DNA from: Brevibacillus borstelensis
GTDB lineage: Bacteria; Bacillota; Bacilli; Brevibacillales; Brevibacillaceae
Length of the DNA: 64,000 bases
Assembly (NCBI RefSeq): GCF_003710865.1
Contig: NZ_RHHO01000038.1
Span: forward strand, 124,001-188,000
Direction of reading: 5' to 3'
The notes below the pieces were generated by a model. The model made no database searches. It was not told where the DNA came from and saw nothing but the letters and a program-made list of their open reading frames with translations. The translations under genes and the position numbers were made by a program. Position 1 is the first letter of the stretch. Each line of letters starts with the position of its first letter. Below, one piece after another: positions 17,552-25,563 of the stretch.

Positions 17552-18100
17552 ATGAGCGATCGCGTACAACTGCAAGTAGGAAAAAAAGCACCTGATTTTA
17601 ATATGGTGACCACAAAAAATCTGGAGACGCTGGAGGAGCGCGCGACTCTGGCGGATTACAAAGGGAAGTGGCTGATCCTGTTCTTCTGGCCGTTTGACTT
17701 TACCTTTGTATGCCCGACAGAAGTGACTTCCTTCAGCGACAGCATCGCGGAATTTGAGGATCTGGATTGCGAAGTACTGGGTGTATCGGTAGACAGCGTG
17801 CACACTCACCGCGCATGGATTCGCACCCCTCGCGACCAACAAGGCATCGGAGAAGTCAACTTTCCGCTTGCCAGCGACATCACCAAAAAGACTGCGGAAG
17901 CTTACGGCGTTCTGGATGAAGAGACCGGTGCCGCTCACCGCGGACTGTTTATCATCGATCCGGAAGGCATTCTCCGCTATCAGGTTGTTACCGACATGAA
18001 CGTCGGCCGCAGCGTTGACGAAACGCTCCGCATCCTGCAGGCGCTGCAGGCTGGTGGCCTTTGCCCGGCAAACTGGAAGCCAGGCATGAAAACCCTGTAA
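17552..18100 (+). CDS. 2-Cys peroxiredoxin (AhpC/TSA family)
   Basis: A 182-aa peroxiredoxin. The peroxidatic cysteine is in FDFTFVCPTE near residue 52 and the resolving cysteine in GGLCPANW near 173, as in AhpC-type enzymes. It reduces hydrogen peroxide and alkyl peroxides in the cytosol. A GAGAGGAG site precedes the ATG. It is the last gene of the reductase-glutaredoxin-peroxiredoxin operon, a self-contained peroxide detoxification chain consistent with the upstream PerR box. Confidence 0.93.
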   Translation: MSDRVQLQVGKKAPDFNMVTTKNLETLEERATLADYKGKWLILFFWPFDFTFVCPTEVTSFSDSIAEFEDLDCEVLGVSVDSVHTHRAWIRTPRDQQGIGEVNFPLASDITKKTAEAYGVLDEETGAAHRGLFIIDPEGILRYQVVTDMNVGRSVDETLRILQALQAGGLCPANWKPGMKTL

Positions 18101-18125
18101 GCAGTACCCATAGTAGCAAACCCCT

Positions 18126-18162
18126 GCCCGCTGACCGCCATCAGCGGGCTTTTGCTCTTTTT
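18126..18162 (+). terminator. Terminator of the peroxiredoxin operon
   Basis: Perfect 9-bp stem GCCCGCTGA/TCAGCGGGC (18126-18134 with 18141-18149), followed by a T-rich tail. Confidence 0.9.
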
Positions 18163-18232
18163 AGCTGGTAGGGTACAATGAGAGAAAGAAAAGCCGTCAG
18201 CGAGAATAAGGAAGAGAAGAGGCGAGCTGCTT

Positions 18233-18781
18233 ATGCGAGATGTACAAAACCGGTACCAGGGGTTGCCGCCGCGCACACCGGAGATGCTCTACAACATCGT
18301 CCGCAAATTTTACCGGGGAGCTGTGAACCACTACGATCTGATCCAGGAGAAGAAAGCGGATGTGAAGCGGGCGCTGGCAGAGTGGACAGGCGCAAAGGAG
18401 GATGAACGGCAACAGCGGCAGCAGGCGGTTAACGGGGCGTTGACGACGCTGTTTTTGGAGTTTCACTTCTATGTAACGTGCTGGCTGCAGATCGAAATGG
18501 CGCTCTACCGTCTGGCGAAAAACGATGAACGACACGCCCGGATCATGGAGCAGTTTCGGGGCGTGCTGGAAACCCATGTCAACGTCCGCCATTACCTTGA
18601 GCAGCCGGAAAAATGCGTAGATGCCCAATGGGAAGGCGATCCCAAAAATCGGCGACTGCCGGGAGCAGAACGGGATTTGTACCAGTTTGGAGAGATCCTT
18701 TTTACAGTGGACAATCAAAGCCTGGAGAGCTTGCATGCCCTGTACGAAGCGATTGCGGCAGTACGTGCCGAAAGCGAGTAG
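18233..18781 (+). CDS. Uncharacterised all-helical protein
   Basis: A 182-aa soluble protein that I do not recognise. It is predicted mostly helical, rich in charged residues and aromatics (LEFHFYVTCWLQIEMALYRL, about 80-100), with no signal peptide or membrane segment. GAGAGGCGAG lies about 10 bases before ATG 18233. It sits alone between the peroxiredoxin terminator and the terminator of the convergent repeat-protein gene. Codon pattern and a good ribosome binding site support a real gene; nothing indicates its role. Confidence 0.65.
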   Translation: MRDVQNRYQGLPPRTPEMLYNIVRKFYRGAVNHYDLIQEKKADVKRALAEWTGAKEDERQQRQQAVNGALTTLFLEFHFYVTCWLQIEMALYRLAKNDERHARIMEQFRGVLETHVNVRHYLEQPEKCVDAQWEGDPKNRRLPGAERDLYQFGEILFTVDNQSLESLHALYEAIAAVRAESE

Positions 18782-18792
18782 ACGTAAAGCGC

Positions 18793-18831
18793 AAAAACAA
18801 GACCGTCGGACTTCGCATCCAGACGGTCTTG
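18793..18831 (-). terminator. Terminator of the PGFAGTN-repeat gene
   Basis: Perfect 10-bp stem (18798-18807 with 18822-18831). On the minus strand it is followed by TTGTTTTTG. It may also stop the plus-strand gene ending at 18781. Confidence 0.85.
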
Positions 18832-18853
18832 CTCGCTATAAGCGTAGTTTCAT

Positions 18854-19582
18854 TTAGAAGCCAGCGAAATTATAACCGGCATAGGGGGCTTGCTGGCCTG
18901 CATTGAGAGCGCGTACTTCTTGCACGTTCGTGCCTGCGAAGCCTGGCTGGAACACAGCTTGTACACTGCCGCCAAACGGCGCTGCAAACGATTGCTGCGG
19001 CTGCGCCTGGAAGCCAAAGCCTGCACCGAACGACGAGTAGCCTGGCTGATTCAGATGGCGTACTTCCTGAACGTTCGTACCAGCGAAGCCGGGAGAGAAG
19101 ATGCTGCCGACATTGCCTGCTGCGGGTCCGGCAAAGCCTGTATAGGCATTGTTGAAGCCTCCGCCAAAGGAGGTGTTATTCCGGGCCTGCACTTCTTGTA
19201 CATTCGTACCGGCAAAACCAGGAGAGAAGATTGATTGTGCCGATCCGGCGAATTGCTGCTGATAGCCAGCCTGGGCTTGCGGATAGCCAAATGCGGCTTG
19301 CTGATAGCCTGCGCCAGGACCAAAGGAAGCGAATCCGACTTGGTTCTGTTGACGTACCTCTTGGGCGTTCGTGCCGGCGAAGCCAGGTTGGAAAACAGCT
19401 TGTACCCCGCCAAAACCGCCTTGCACAGGAGCTCCGTATGTAGATGCTGCCGGAATTTGTCCACCGTTATTCAAGTAGCGGACCTCTTGTGCATTCGTAC
19501 CGGCAAATCCGGGTTGAAAAACGGCGTTGGCAGAGCTGGAAAAAGGAGCTTGTTGGATCGGCAAGTAATTTTGAAAGGTCAT
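18854..19582 (-). CDS. Gly/Gln-rich protein with five PGFAGTN-QEV repeats
   Basis: A 242-aa protein of no family I can name. A 19-residue unit [AS][VI]F[QS]PGFAGTN[AV]QEV[RQ]..N occurs five times, at residues 20-38, 62-80, 117-135, 160-178 and 209-227. The spacers are rich in G, Q, A, F and Y. Composition is striking: no Lys, Asp, Cys or Trp; the only acidic residues are five Glu, one per repeat, and there are five Arg, also one per repeat. There is no signal peptide. Start ATG 19582 with GGAGGTG 6 bases upstream is clear. Own promoter and terminator. It lies beside GNAT and ATP-grasp genes of a spore-coat type cluster, so a spore-surface structural protein or a peptide substrate of those enzymes is a reasonable inference. 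Confidence 0.85.
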   Translation of the reverse strand: MTFQNYLPIQQAPFSSSANAVFQPGFAGTNAQEVRYLNNGGQIPAASTYGAPVQGGFGGVQAVFQPGFAGTNAQEVRQQNQVGFASFGPGAGYQQAAFGYPQAQAGYQQQFAGSAQSIFSPGFAGTNVQEVQARNNTSFGGGFNNAYTGFAGPAAGNVGSIFSPGFAGTNVQEVRHLNQPGYSSFGAGFGFQAQPQQSFAAPFGGSVQAVFQPGFAGTNVQEVRALNAGQQAPYAGYNFAGF

Positions 19583-19688
19583 TTTGACCACCTCCATTAA
19601 CTATATTTTCCAATGTTTAGTAGCTGATTCATCCCCCCCTGTTAAAAGAGAATTCGGATTTGTGCTGTTTGTGAAAATATCTGCATAA

Positions 19689-19737
19689 CAAAAAAACTCT
19701 CCCAAGGTACCGGTCAAAGCGGTCAGCTTGGGAGAGT
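19689..19737 (-). terminator. Terminator of the YheC/D-GNAT operon
   Basis: Perfect 11-bp stem ACTCTCCCAAG/CTTGGGAGAGT (19696-19706 with 19727-19737), followed on the minus strand by TTTTTTT. Confidence 0.92.
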
Positions 19738-19752
19738 AAGGGCAGAAGGGCA

Positions 19753-20223
19753 CTACCCCGCAGACACCTGCAAATCCTCGGGAGTCCATTGGCCGTATGC
19801 GAGCCATAGAGTAGGCTTGCCGGTAGGGCCGATACATGCTTTTGCCGGCGCAAATCCGAGACTGCGGAATAAAGCAAGGCTCGGTTCGTTGTCGATCGCG
19901 ATCCTGACATAAAGCTTGGGCAGCAGCCTGCACATCCGGGAAGCCATCGCCTTGCCGATTCCGTGCCCTCGTCTCCGCCTGTCGACGACAAGGAACGAGT
20001 GGGCGAGCCCGCACTTGGAGACGGCGAACAAGCCGACCAGACGCTTTCCTTCGACAGCTGCAAGCAAGACGGCTTCCTGTCTTTTCAGTTTTTCCGGAGT
20101 CAGCTCTGCCAGCCAGTCGCGCGCCTCTGCCGTAATCCGGCGTTCACCCTCCAGCCTGACAAAGCGGAGCAGGGTAGCTTTGATTGATGTCAAGGCAATG
20201 GGGGACACCTTGATGATTTTCAT
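19753..20223 (-). CDS. GNAT family N-acetyltransferase
   Basis: A 156-aa GCN5-related acetyltransferase. Motif A with the acetyl-CoA pyrophosphate loop reads SFLVVDRRRRGHGIGKAMA (around residues 76-94, R..G.G), and motif B is NEPSLALFRSLGF (about 112-124). The acceptor is unknown. It begins only 6 bases after the stop of the last ATP-grasp gene and has a weak ribosome binding site of its own, so translation is probably coupled. In graspetide (microviridin) clusters a GNAT of this kind acetylates the modified peptide, but many unrelated GNATs exist, so the link is only suggestive. Confidence 0.85.
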   Translation of the reverse strand: MKIIKVSPIALTSIKATLLRFVRLEGERRITAEARDWLAELTPEKLKRQEAVLLAAVEGKRLVGLFAVSKCGLAHSFLVVDRRRRGHGIGKAMASRMCRLLPKLYVRIAIDNEPSLALFRSLGFAPAKACIGPTGKPTLWLAYGQWTPEDLQVSAG

Positions 20224-20229
20224 TGTGTG

Positions 20230-21543
20230 CTACCCCGAAGCAAGCTCCCGATTGTTCTGGAGCCGGGAGACGTATTGCGAGTAGTGGATCAGATTGGAGA
20301 GCGAGGTCCGTCGGATCGTTGGTTCGTCAAATTTTTCCGGCTTTGCATTTGCTTCGAACAACCAAAGCTGCCCTTCCTTTGTCAGCCCCATATCCATCGA
20401 CATTTCTGCAAGTCCCTCAATCGCATGATTCAAAGCGGAGGCAATGGTCAAGGCCGTCTCCTTTATTTTGCCTTCAATCTTGCCGGCATCCTCCTTGAAG
20501 ATCGCTCGCAGGACGGTTCCCAGAGAGTGGATCGAGCCGCCGCGCGGGACGTGGGTCGTTATGCTCTGGATACCTGCCCGGCGAATGCCGATGCCAGTCA
20601 CTCCCCATTCCCCTTTGCCGTTTTTTTGGACCAGAACGCGGACGTCAAATGGCTTTCTCAAGTAATGCGCCCGATGGATTCCCTGCTGCATGATGTAATG
20701 CTTGCCGCGTGTGTGCCCTTTTACATGCTTCCAAACACCTTCGAGAGTAGAAAACTGGCGTGTAACGGCTTTTTGCTCCTTGAGCCGCTGTACGAGCCAG
20801 TGGTCTCGTTTGTGCTCCACCCGCATGATTCCCTCTCCTGCTTTCCCCAGTACCGGCTTTAGATATACGAACCGATGCTGGTTGCAAAACAGACGGAAGC
20901 GTTGGAGAGAATCAAACTTCTTTGTCTCCGGAAGAAAAGGGGTTACTTCGGTATAATTGCTCAGCGTTTGAAACAGTTTTTGCTTATCGAAAAAGCAGCG
21001 GTTGAACAACGTCACATTTTGCAAGCTGTCGATCTGGTTCAATGTCGCCTGCACATCCGAGCGTTTTTCCGCTTTGCGTGAAGGAATGCGGTTATACACC
21101 ACATGGGGAAAGGGAAGGTCTGCCTCCAGCCAGTGATCTTGTTGTTCGTCGTAGAGGAAGCCGCGGACGCTTTTTTTGTCCCAGTTGATGCTTTGCGGAG
21201 TGAAGACATACACGAGAGCACCGAGCTTTTTGCCGGAGAGAGCAATGTCTTTAAAGTTTTGTCGATTGCCAAAAAAATGTTGACCGTTTCCCACTGTCAA
21301 AATCCCGATCAACGGGCCCAGCTTCAGGGTGTCATTCACTGTTCTCCAGTTGATGCGGGTGCGAATGCGGCCTGGCTGCCGTTTGGGAAGGCCGAGGTAC
21401 ACGCGTTTGGGCGTATCAAACGCTCCCAGTCTGGAGTACAGCTGTTTGCGTCCGCGCAGGATATGAAGATTTTGACGCGGTAACTGCAAAAACCAACGGC
21501 CGCCGGGGAAGATGGTCAACCACCCGGAGCGCAGTTGAGGCAT
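20230..21543 (-). CDS. YheC/YheD family ATP-grasp protein (copy 1)
   Basis: A 437-aa member of the YheC/YheD ATP-grasp family. The N-terminal half (about 1-170) carries the YheD-specific domain (VYVFTPQSINWDKKSVRGFLYD). The ATP-grasp half has the glycine loop YLKPVLGKAGEGIM near 222-235 and the metal-binding end motif LWLFEANAKP near 390-399. These residues look intact. In B. subtilis YheC and YheD are spore-associated and YheD forms rings around the forespore; no reaction is established. Start ATG 21543 follows AGGAAGGAGG by 7 bases; the frame is open to 21585. It is the fourth ATP-grasp gene of the operon in transcription order. Confidence 0.87.
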   Translation of the reverse strand: MPQLRSGWLTIFPGGRWFLQLPRQNLHILRGRKQLYSRLGAFDTPKRVYLGLPKRQPGRIRTRINWRTVNDTLKLGPLIGILTVGNGQHFFGNRQNFKDIALSGKKLGALVYVFTPQSINWDKKSVRGFLYDEQQDHWLEADLPFPHVVYNRIPSRKAEKRSDVQATLNQIDSLQNVTLFNRCFFDKQKLFQTLSNYTEVTPFLPETKKFDSLQRFRLFCNQHRFVYLKPVLGKAGEGIMRVEHKRDHWLVQRLKEQKAVTRQFSTLEGVWKHVKGHTRGKHYIMQQGIHRAHYLRKPFDVRVLVQKNGKGEWGVTGIGIRRAGIQSITTHVPRGGSIHSLGTVLRAIFKEDAGKIEGKIKETALTIASALNHAIEGLAEMSMDMGLTKEGQLWLFEANAKPEKFDEPTIRRTSLSNLIHYSQYVSRLQNNRELASG

Positions 21544-21581
21544 GGGTGTTCCTCCTTCCTGTACGGTGGTTTGGTCGTCTG

Positions 21582-22955
21582 TCAAAAGTTGGCGAGGTAG
21601 CAGCTGTAGTCGACCAGCAGGTTTCTCGACTCAATGTCCGCTTGTTTGAGCCGGGCATGCTTAAAGATGGAGCGTCCAGGCTTGGAGTTGGCCTCGAACA
21701 TCCAAACATGTCCGTGCGTATCAATGCCCATATCCAGACCCAGCTCGCCGAGGTCCATCCCTTTTGCCTGTTCGATGGCAGTCGCCAACCGGATCGCTGC
21801 TTGCGAGACGCGTTCTTTCATCAGGCCTTTCTGCTTGCCGAACAAGTAGTTCAGCAACTCGTCTCCGGGGATTACCGTGCCGCCTGTACGGACATGCGTC
21901 GTCACACTGCCTGAACCGGCCACCTTTGCGGCCATGCAGGATACGACCCACTCATTTTGCAGATTTTTGTGGAGATGGACCCGGAAGTCAAAGGGACGGC
22001 CGTGGAATGTCAGCAGCGATATTCCCTGTTGGGCCAGGTAGGCGCTGGCTCGGCGCGTACGGAAGACATGCTGGTACAGTGCGGACAGGGTTGTGAAGCG
22101 CCGTTTCACATTTCCTCCCCCGTTGTGATAGGACACGTCATATCCTTTGCCGGGAGAGTGAACGATCTTGACGATGCCGTAGCCCAAGCTGCCGTTTTTC
22201 GGCTTGAGATAGACGATCGGGTACTTGCGCAGCAGCGAGCGGACAGTGGCTAAAGACGGGGAAGGGTACGTTTCGGGTATAAATTCGTTTACTTCCGGGT
22301 TGGGATAGAGGAGCTGGTGGACTCCCCATTTGTTGAAAAATCCTTGATTGAACATCGGCGTTGAATAATTGGCCAGCTTCAGCTTGAATTCCTGAACTGC
22401 TTCATGGCGCTCGGCTGACCGAGACGGTATCCGGTCGTAAACCACATCTGGTAGAGCAGTATTCATCTTTTTCCAGATGTATCCGCCTTGCTTGCTCGGC
22501 CGCAAAAACCAGGCATTCACGCGATTGGTCTCCCAGTCGACTTCATTTGGCGCAAAGATGAAGTAGAAGACGCCTTTTCCTTCCTGGGCCTGGAGCAGTT
22601 TTTGGAAAAATGATGTGCGCTGGCCAATCGGTTGGCGGGCGTTTTGTTTGAGGCCAGTGGTGACGATGCCGATTGCGGGACCAATCCGCAGGGTTTCTCC
22701 TTCCTTCTTCAACTGAATCAGACCACCGTGCGGGATGCCCAAATTTGTTTTCAGCATGCTGGTTACTTTGACGACATTGCCTTCTTGATTACGACGGTCT
22801 TGAAAAATGGTAGCCACCACTTCCCGTTTCCCCAGAGAAATCCTGATTTTTTGCCGTGGACGAAGCTGCAGCTTCGTAACAAGTGCAGACGGCAGGATAA
22901 TGCCGGATAAATGGGGATAAGACAGGAAGCGGAGCCGCACTCTGATCGATTCCAT
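21582..22955 (-). CDS. YheC/YheD family ATP-grasp protein (copy 2)
   Basis: A 457-aa YheD-like protein. An N-terminal beta-barrel-like region (about 1-95, PSALVTKLQLRPRQKIRISLGKREV) precedes the YheD domain (YFIFAPNEVDWETNRVNAWFL) and the ATP-grasp domain, with KPKNGSLGYGIVKI near 247-260 and VWMFEANSKPGRS near 415-427. TAGGAGGT lies 10 bases before ATG 22955. Divergence from its neighbours is considerable outside the ATP-grasp motifs, which suggests old duplication and separate roles. Confidence 0.88.
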   Translation of the reverse strand: MESIRVRLRFLSYPHLSGIILPSALVTKLQLRPRQKIRISLGKREVVATIFQDRRNQEGNVVKVTSMLKTNLGIPHGGLIQLKKEGETLRIGPAIGIVTTGLKQNARQPIGQRTSFFQKLLQAQEGKGVFYFIFAPNEVDWETNRVNAWFLRPSKQGGYIWKKMNTALPDVVYDRIPSRSAERHEAVQEFKLKLANYSTPMFNQGFFNKWGVHQLLYPNPEVNEFIPETYPSPSLATVRSLLRKYPIVYLKPKNGSLGYGIVKIVHSPGKGYDVSYHNGGGNVKRRFTTLSALYQHVFRTRRASAYLAQQGISLLTFHGRPFDFRVHLHKNLQNEWVVSCMAAKVAGSGSVTTHVRTGGTVIPGDELLNYLFGKQKGLMKERVSQAAIRLATAIEQAKGMDLGELGLDMGIDTHGHVWMFEANSKPGRSIFKHARLKQADIESRNLLVDYSCYLANF

Positions 22956-22970
22956 GCTTATATTTACCTC

Positions 22971-24050
22971 CTACGCATGTTTCATAAGATAACGGGCGTA
23001 GCGGACCGGTTGAGTAATGGAATGAAGCCTTGCCTTGGGATCATCAATCATTCGGAAAACCGTACGCCCCGGCCTGCTGTTCACCTCGATGATCCAGATA
23101 TTCCCTGACGTATCGATGCCGACGTCAATCCCAAGCTCGACAAGTCGGCCGTGTTCAAGCTCCAAAAAGGGAGGCAGTTCTGCTACTAACTGATCGAGCT
23201 GCATCTCAATTTTGCTTCTGGTCTTCTCGGAAAAGTGCTTGGCGAGAAAGATCGGCAGCGGGGCCGCCTTTCCTCCGCCGTGTAAATTGGACGTGATGCT
23301 TTGCTTGTTTCCCAGCCGTACGGCTTTTCCGGTCGTTTCCCATTCGCCGTTTCCATTTTTCTGTACCAGCACGCGGACATCAAACGGCGTGCCGTCTGGT
23401 GTATGCAGGGAGAGATAGGGCTGTACGAGAAACGTCCGTCCGCCGATAAATCCGGCCAAATAGGTGTTTAACCCATTCTGGGTGCGAATCGTTTTGGAGA
23501 AAGGCTGATTTTCCAGATTGCGGCCAGTGAGATGGTAGCTGTCTCCGGTCTGATCGATCCGCACCACACCGATTCCATGTGTGCCGGCAATCGGCTTGAT
23601 GATGGCAGAGCCGTGCCGCTTGAGTGTCTGCTGGAGCTTGGGGAAGGAAAAGAGGCTCGTAGGCGGAAGCCATTTTGCAAGCAGAGGCGATTTTATCAGC
23701 ATCTGATGCACCTGCCATTTTCCCGACAGCCCATGCCCCAAAAACGTGATGGATGGATCGTTTTGCAACTTCTCTACGAATGGTTTATAGTGGCGGTAGG
23801 AAGGACCAACAAAGCAGCGGTCATAGATATAGGCGGGCAACGGAAAGGTTCCGCTCCGCCAGCTGCCGTCGCGATATTCAAACCCTGTCACCGTGCGTGT
23901 GGAAAAATCCACCTGGCGCGGAGAAAAGACGAACACGCGGATACCGGCTTTGCGACCGATCAAGGTCAATTTTTTGTAATACCCTTTTTCGACAAAGGAA
24001 GAGCCGCGGCAAATCGTAATGATGCCCAGGCTTTTTTGGTTTGCCAACAT
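22971..24050 (-). CDS. YheC/YheD family ATP-grasp protein (copy 3, short YheC type)
   Basis: A 359-aa protein lacking the N-terminal barrel of the other three copies and so resembling B. subtilis YheC (about 360 aa). It has VFVFSPRQVDFSTRTVTGFEY near residues 38-58, the ATP loop KPIAGTHGIGVVRI near 148-161, and WIIEVNSRPGRT near 313-324. GAGGGTGA is 4 bases before ATG 24050, a tight but usable spacing. It starts 4 bases downstream of the previous gene's stop, so expression is coupled to it. Confidence 0.87.
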   Translation of the reverse strand: MLANQKSLGIITICRGSSFVEKGYYKKLTLIGRKAGIRVFVFSPRQVDFSTRTVTGFEYRDGSWRSGTFPLPAYIYDRCFVGPSYRHYKPFVEKLQNDPSITFLGHGLSGKWQVHQMLIKSPLLAKWLPPTSLFSFPKLQQTLKRHGSAIIKPIAGTHGIGVVRIDQTGDSYHLTGRNLENQPFSKTIRTQNGLNTYLAGFIGGRTFLVQPYLSLHTPDGTPFDVRVLVQKNGNGEWETTGKAVRLGNKQSITSNLHGGGKAAPLPIFLAKHFSEKTRSKIEMQLDQLVAELPPFLELEHGRLVELGIDVGIDTSGNIWIIEVNSRPGRTVFRMIDDPKARLHSITQPVRYARYLMKHA

Positions 24051-24054
24051 AAGG

Positions 24055-25470
24055 TCACCCTCGTCTTGATTTCTTGCGTGCTTCTGATTTGCTTTTCCCT
24101 GACCGCGGGAAGCCGCTCAGGTAGGAGGAGTAGTCAAGCATCCGCAATACGGATGGTCGCACCCGTCTGGACGTTCCGTCTTCTCCGCCTTGCATCGGGA
24201 GGGAGTTTGTCGTCTTGGAAGGCTTGCTGTTCACTTCGAGCAGCCAGACGTGTCCGCGGACATCTACTCCCAGATCGATCCCAAGCTCCGCGTAATGGCC
24301 ACTGAGCGATTGTTCCAGCAGCTGTGACAGCTTGAGTGCAACGCTGCGCAACGTTTGGACGGTCGGGCGCGCACTTGTCATCCAGGGACCGCATATCCGA
24401 AGAGCATAGGCGGGTGCAGCCATGGAGCCGCCGCGGGATACGTTGGATACGACCCGGTTCTGTCCCAGCCTGGCGACCATCGAAGTGATTCCCCAAGCAC
24501 CCTGCCGGTCCTTTTGCACCAGCACTCGAAAATCGGTTGGACGCTGCTGGATGCCGATGAGGGAAAGCCCTTGCTGAAGCAAATATTTCTTGCCTTTGGT
24601 TTGCTGATACAGATGACGGTGCAGGTCGCTGATGCTTCCAAACTGTCTGGAGCCGCCGCCGGAGCGGCTTAGCTGATAGCCGCCACCTGTACGGCGAATG
24701 CGTACAATTCCCCGCCCCATGCTTCCGTTTACCGGTTTGGCATATACCGTCTTGTGGGACTGGAGCATGCTTTCCAAGTCTTGTTTGCTTTGATAGAGGA
24801 TGGTGCGGGGCAGATGCTCGGAAGCACCCGGCTCGTTTTCCAGAGCGGTATGCACGTGCCACTTATTCAGAAACTGTTCATTAAAAAACGGGATATTTGC
24901 TTCCTTGCACCGCTGCATCCAGTCGCTCATCGCTTCGCTGCGCTCTCGCCGGCGAGATACCACGCGGTTGTAGATGCACTGCGGAAGCGGCAGAATCACT
25001 TGCCTCCATTGCCCATTTTGCCGTACCATACCCCTTACAATCCCGGTATTCCAATTGACGTCTTGCATCCGGAAGATGCAAACGATTCCCCCGCGTTTGC
25101 GGCAACTGTCGGCCACCTCATTGAAGAACGGGGTGAGTCCGCCAAAAGGGGATAAAGAGTACTGGGGATTGTACGCGGATACGAGTATGCCCAGATAGGG
25201 TCCAAAAACAAGACGCTGCTGGCTCGCTTGATAACGTACCAGCAGGGGAACTCCCTTGGGCAGATGAAGCATCTGGGCAAGAGACGGACGGATCAGGGAA
25301 TTTCGGGCTTGCTGCAGGCCGCTCACTTTGGCCCTGGCAGTTTTGCTGCCAAATTGAACGGTGACCGAAGACGGTGTGAGATTCCATTTGCGCATGTGCG
25401 CCTGGGGCAGGTACAGGTCGGTGTCTGTTTTGGGTTCGTACGATTGCAAAATGACTGGAACATACGACAT
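24055..25470 (-). CDS. YheC/YheD family ATP-grasp protein (copy 4, first in operon)
   Basis: A 471-aa YheD-like protein, first gene of the operon. Domain order: N-terminal barrel (about 1-110), YheD region with CIFRMQDVNWNTGIVRGMV near 135-155, ATP loop KPVNGSMGRGIVRI near 240-253, and VWLLEVNSKPSK near 404-415. A basic C-terminal tail (SGKSKSEARKKSRRG) is absent from the other copies. Start ATG 25470 is preferred because GAAGGGG lies upstream; the in-frame ATG 25494 is less well placed. A sigma-K-like promoter precedes it. Confidence 0.87.
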   Translation of the reverse strand: MSYVPVILQSYEPKTDTDLYLPQAHMRKWNLTPSSVTVQFGSKTARAKVSGLQQARNSLIRPSLAQMLHLPKGVPLLVRYQASQQRLVFGPYLGILVSAYNPQYSLSPFGGLTPFFNEVADSCRKRGGIVCIFRMQDVNWNTGIVRGMVRQNGQWRQVILPLPQCIYNRVVSRRRERSEAMSDWMQRCKEANIPFFNEQFLNKWHVHTALENEPGASEHLPRTILYQSKQDLESMLQSHKTVYAKPVNGSMGRGIVRIRRTGGGYQLSRSGGGSRQFGSISDLHRHLYQQTKGKKYLLQQGLSLIGIQQRPTDFRVLVQKDRQGAWGITSMVARLGQNRVVSNVSRGGSMAAPAYALRICGPWMTSARPTVQTLRSVALKLSQLLEQSLSGHYAELGIDLGVDVRGHVWLLEVNSKPSKTTNSLPMQGGEDGTSRRVRPSVLRMLDYSSYLSGFPRSGKSKSEARKKSRRG

Positions 25471-25504
25471 GGCAATCCCCTTCCCATCAGGCATGAAGTT
25501 GGTC

Positions 25505-25532
25505 TATTTTATGAGCAGGCACTTACTTTGGT
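25505..25532 (-). promoter_or_regulatory. Sigma-K-like promoter of the YheC/D operon
   Basis: On the minus strand AC (25532-25531), 17 bases, then CATAAAATA (25513-25505) fits the sigma-K consensus AC-N16/17-CATANNNTA exactly. The implied start of transcription is near 25498, about 28 bases before the first gene. This suggests late mother-cell expression during sporulation. Confidence 0.6.
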
Positions 25533-25563
25533 TCCATGCGGAAAAGAGAGGTTGTTAATGTAG

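Noticed and set aside
18854-19582. Regularly spaced DNA repeats that might be a CRISPR array
   Set aside because: Repeats are in frame, of degenerate DNA sequence but conserved protein sequence, and lie in one open reading frame with a ribosome binding site.
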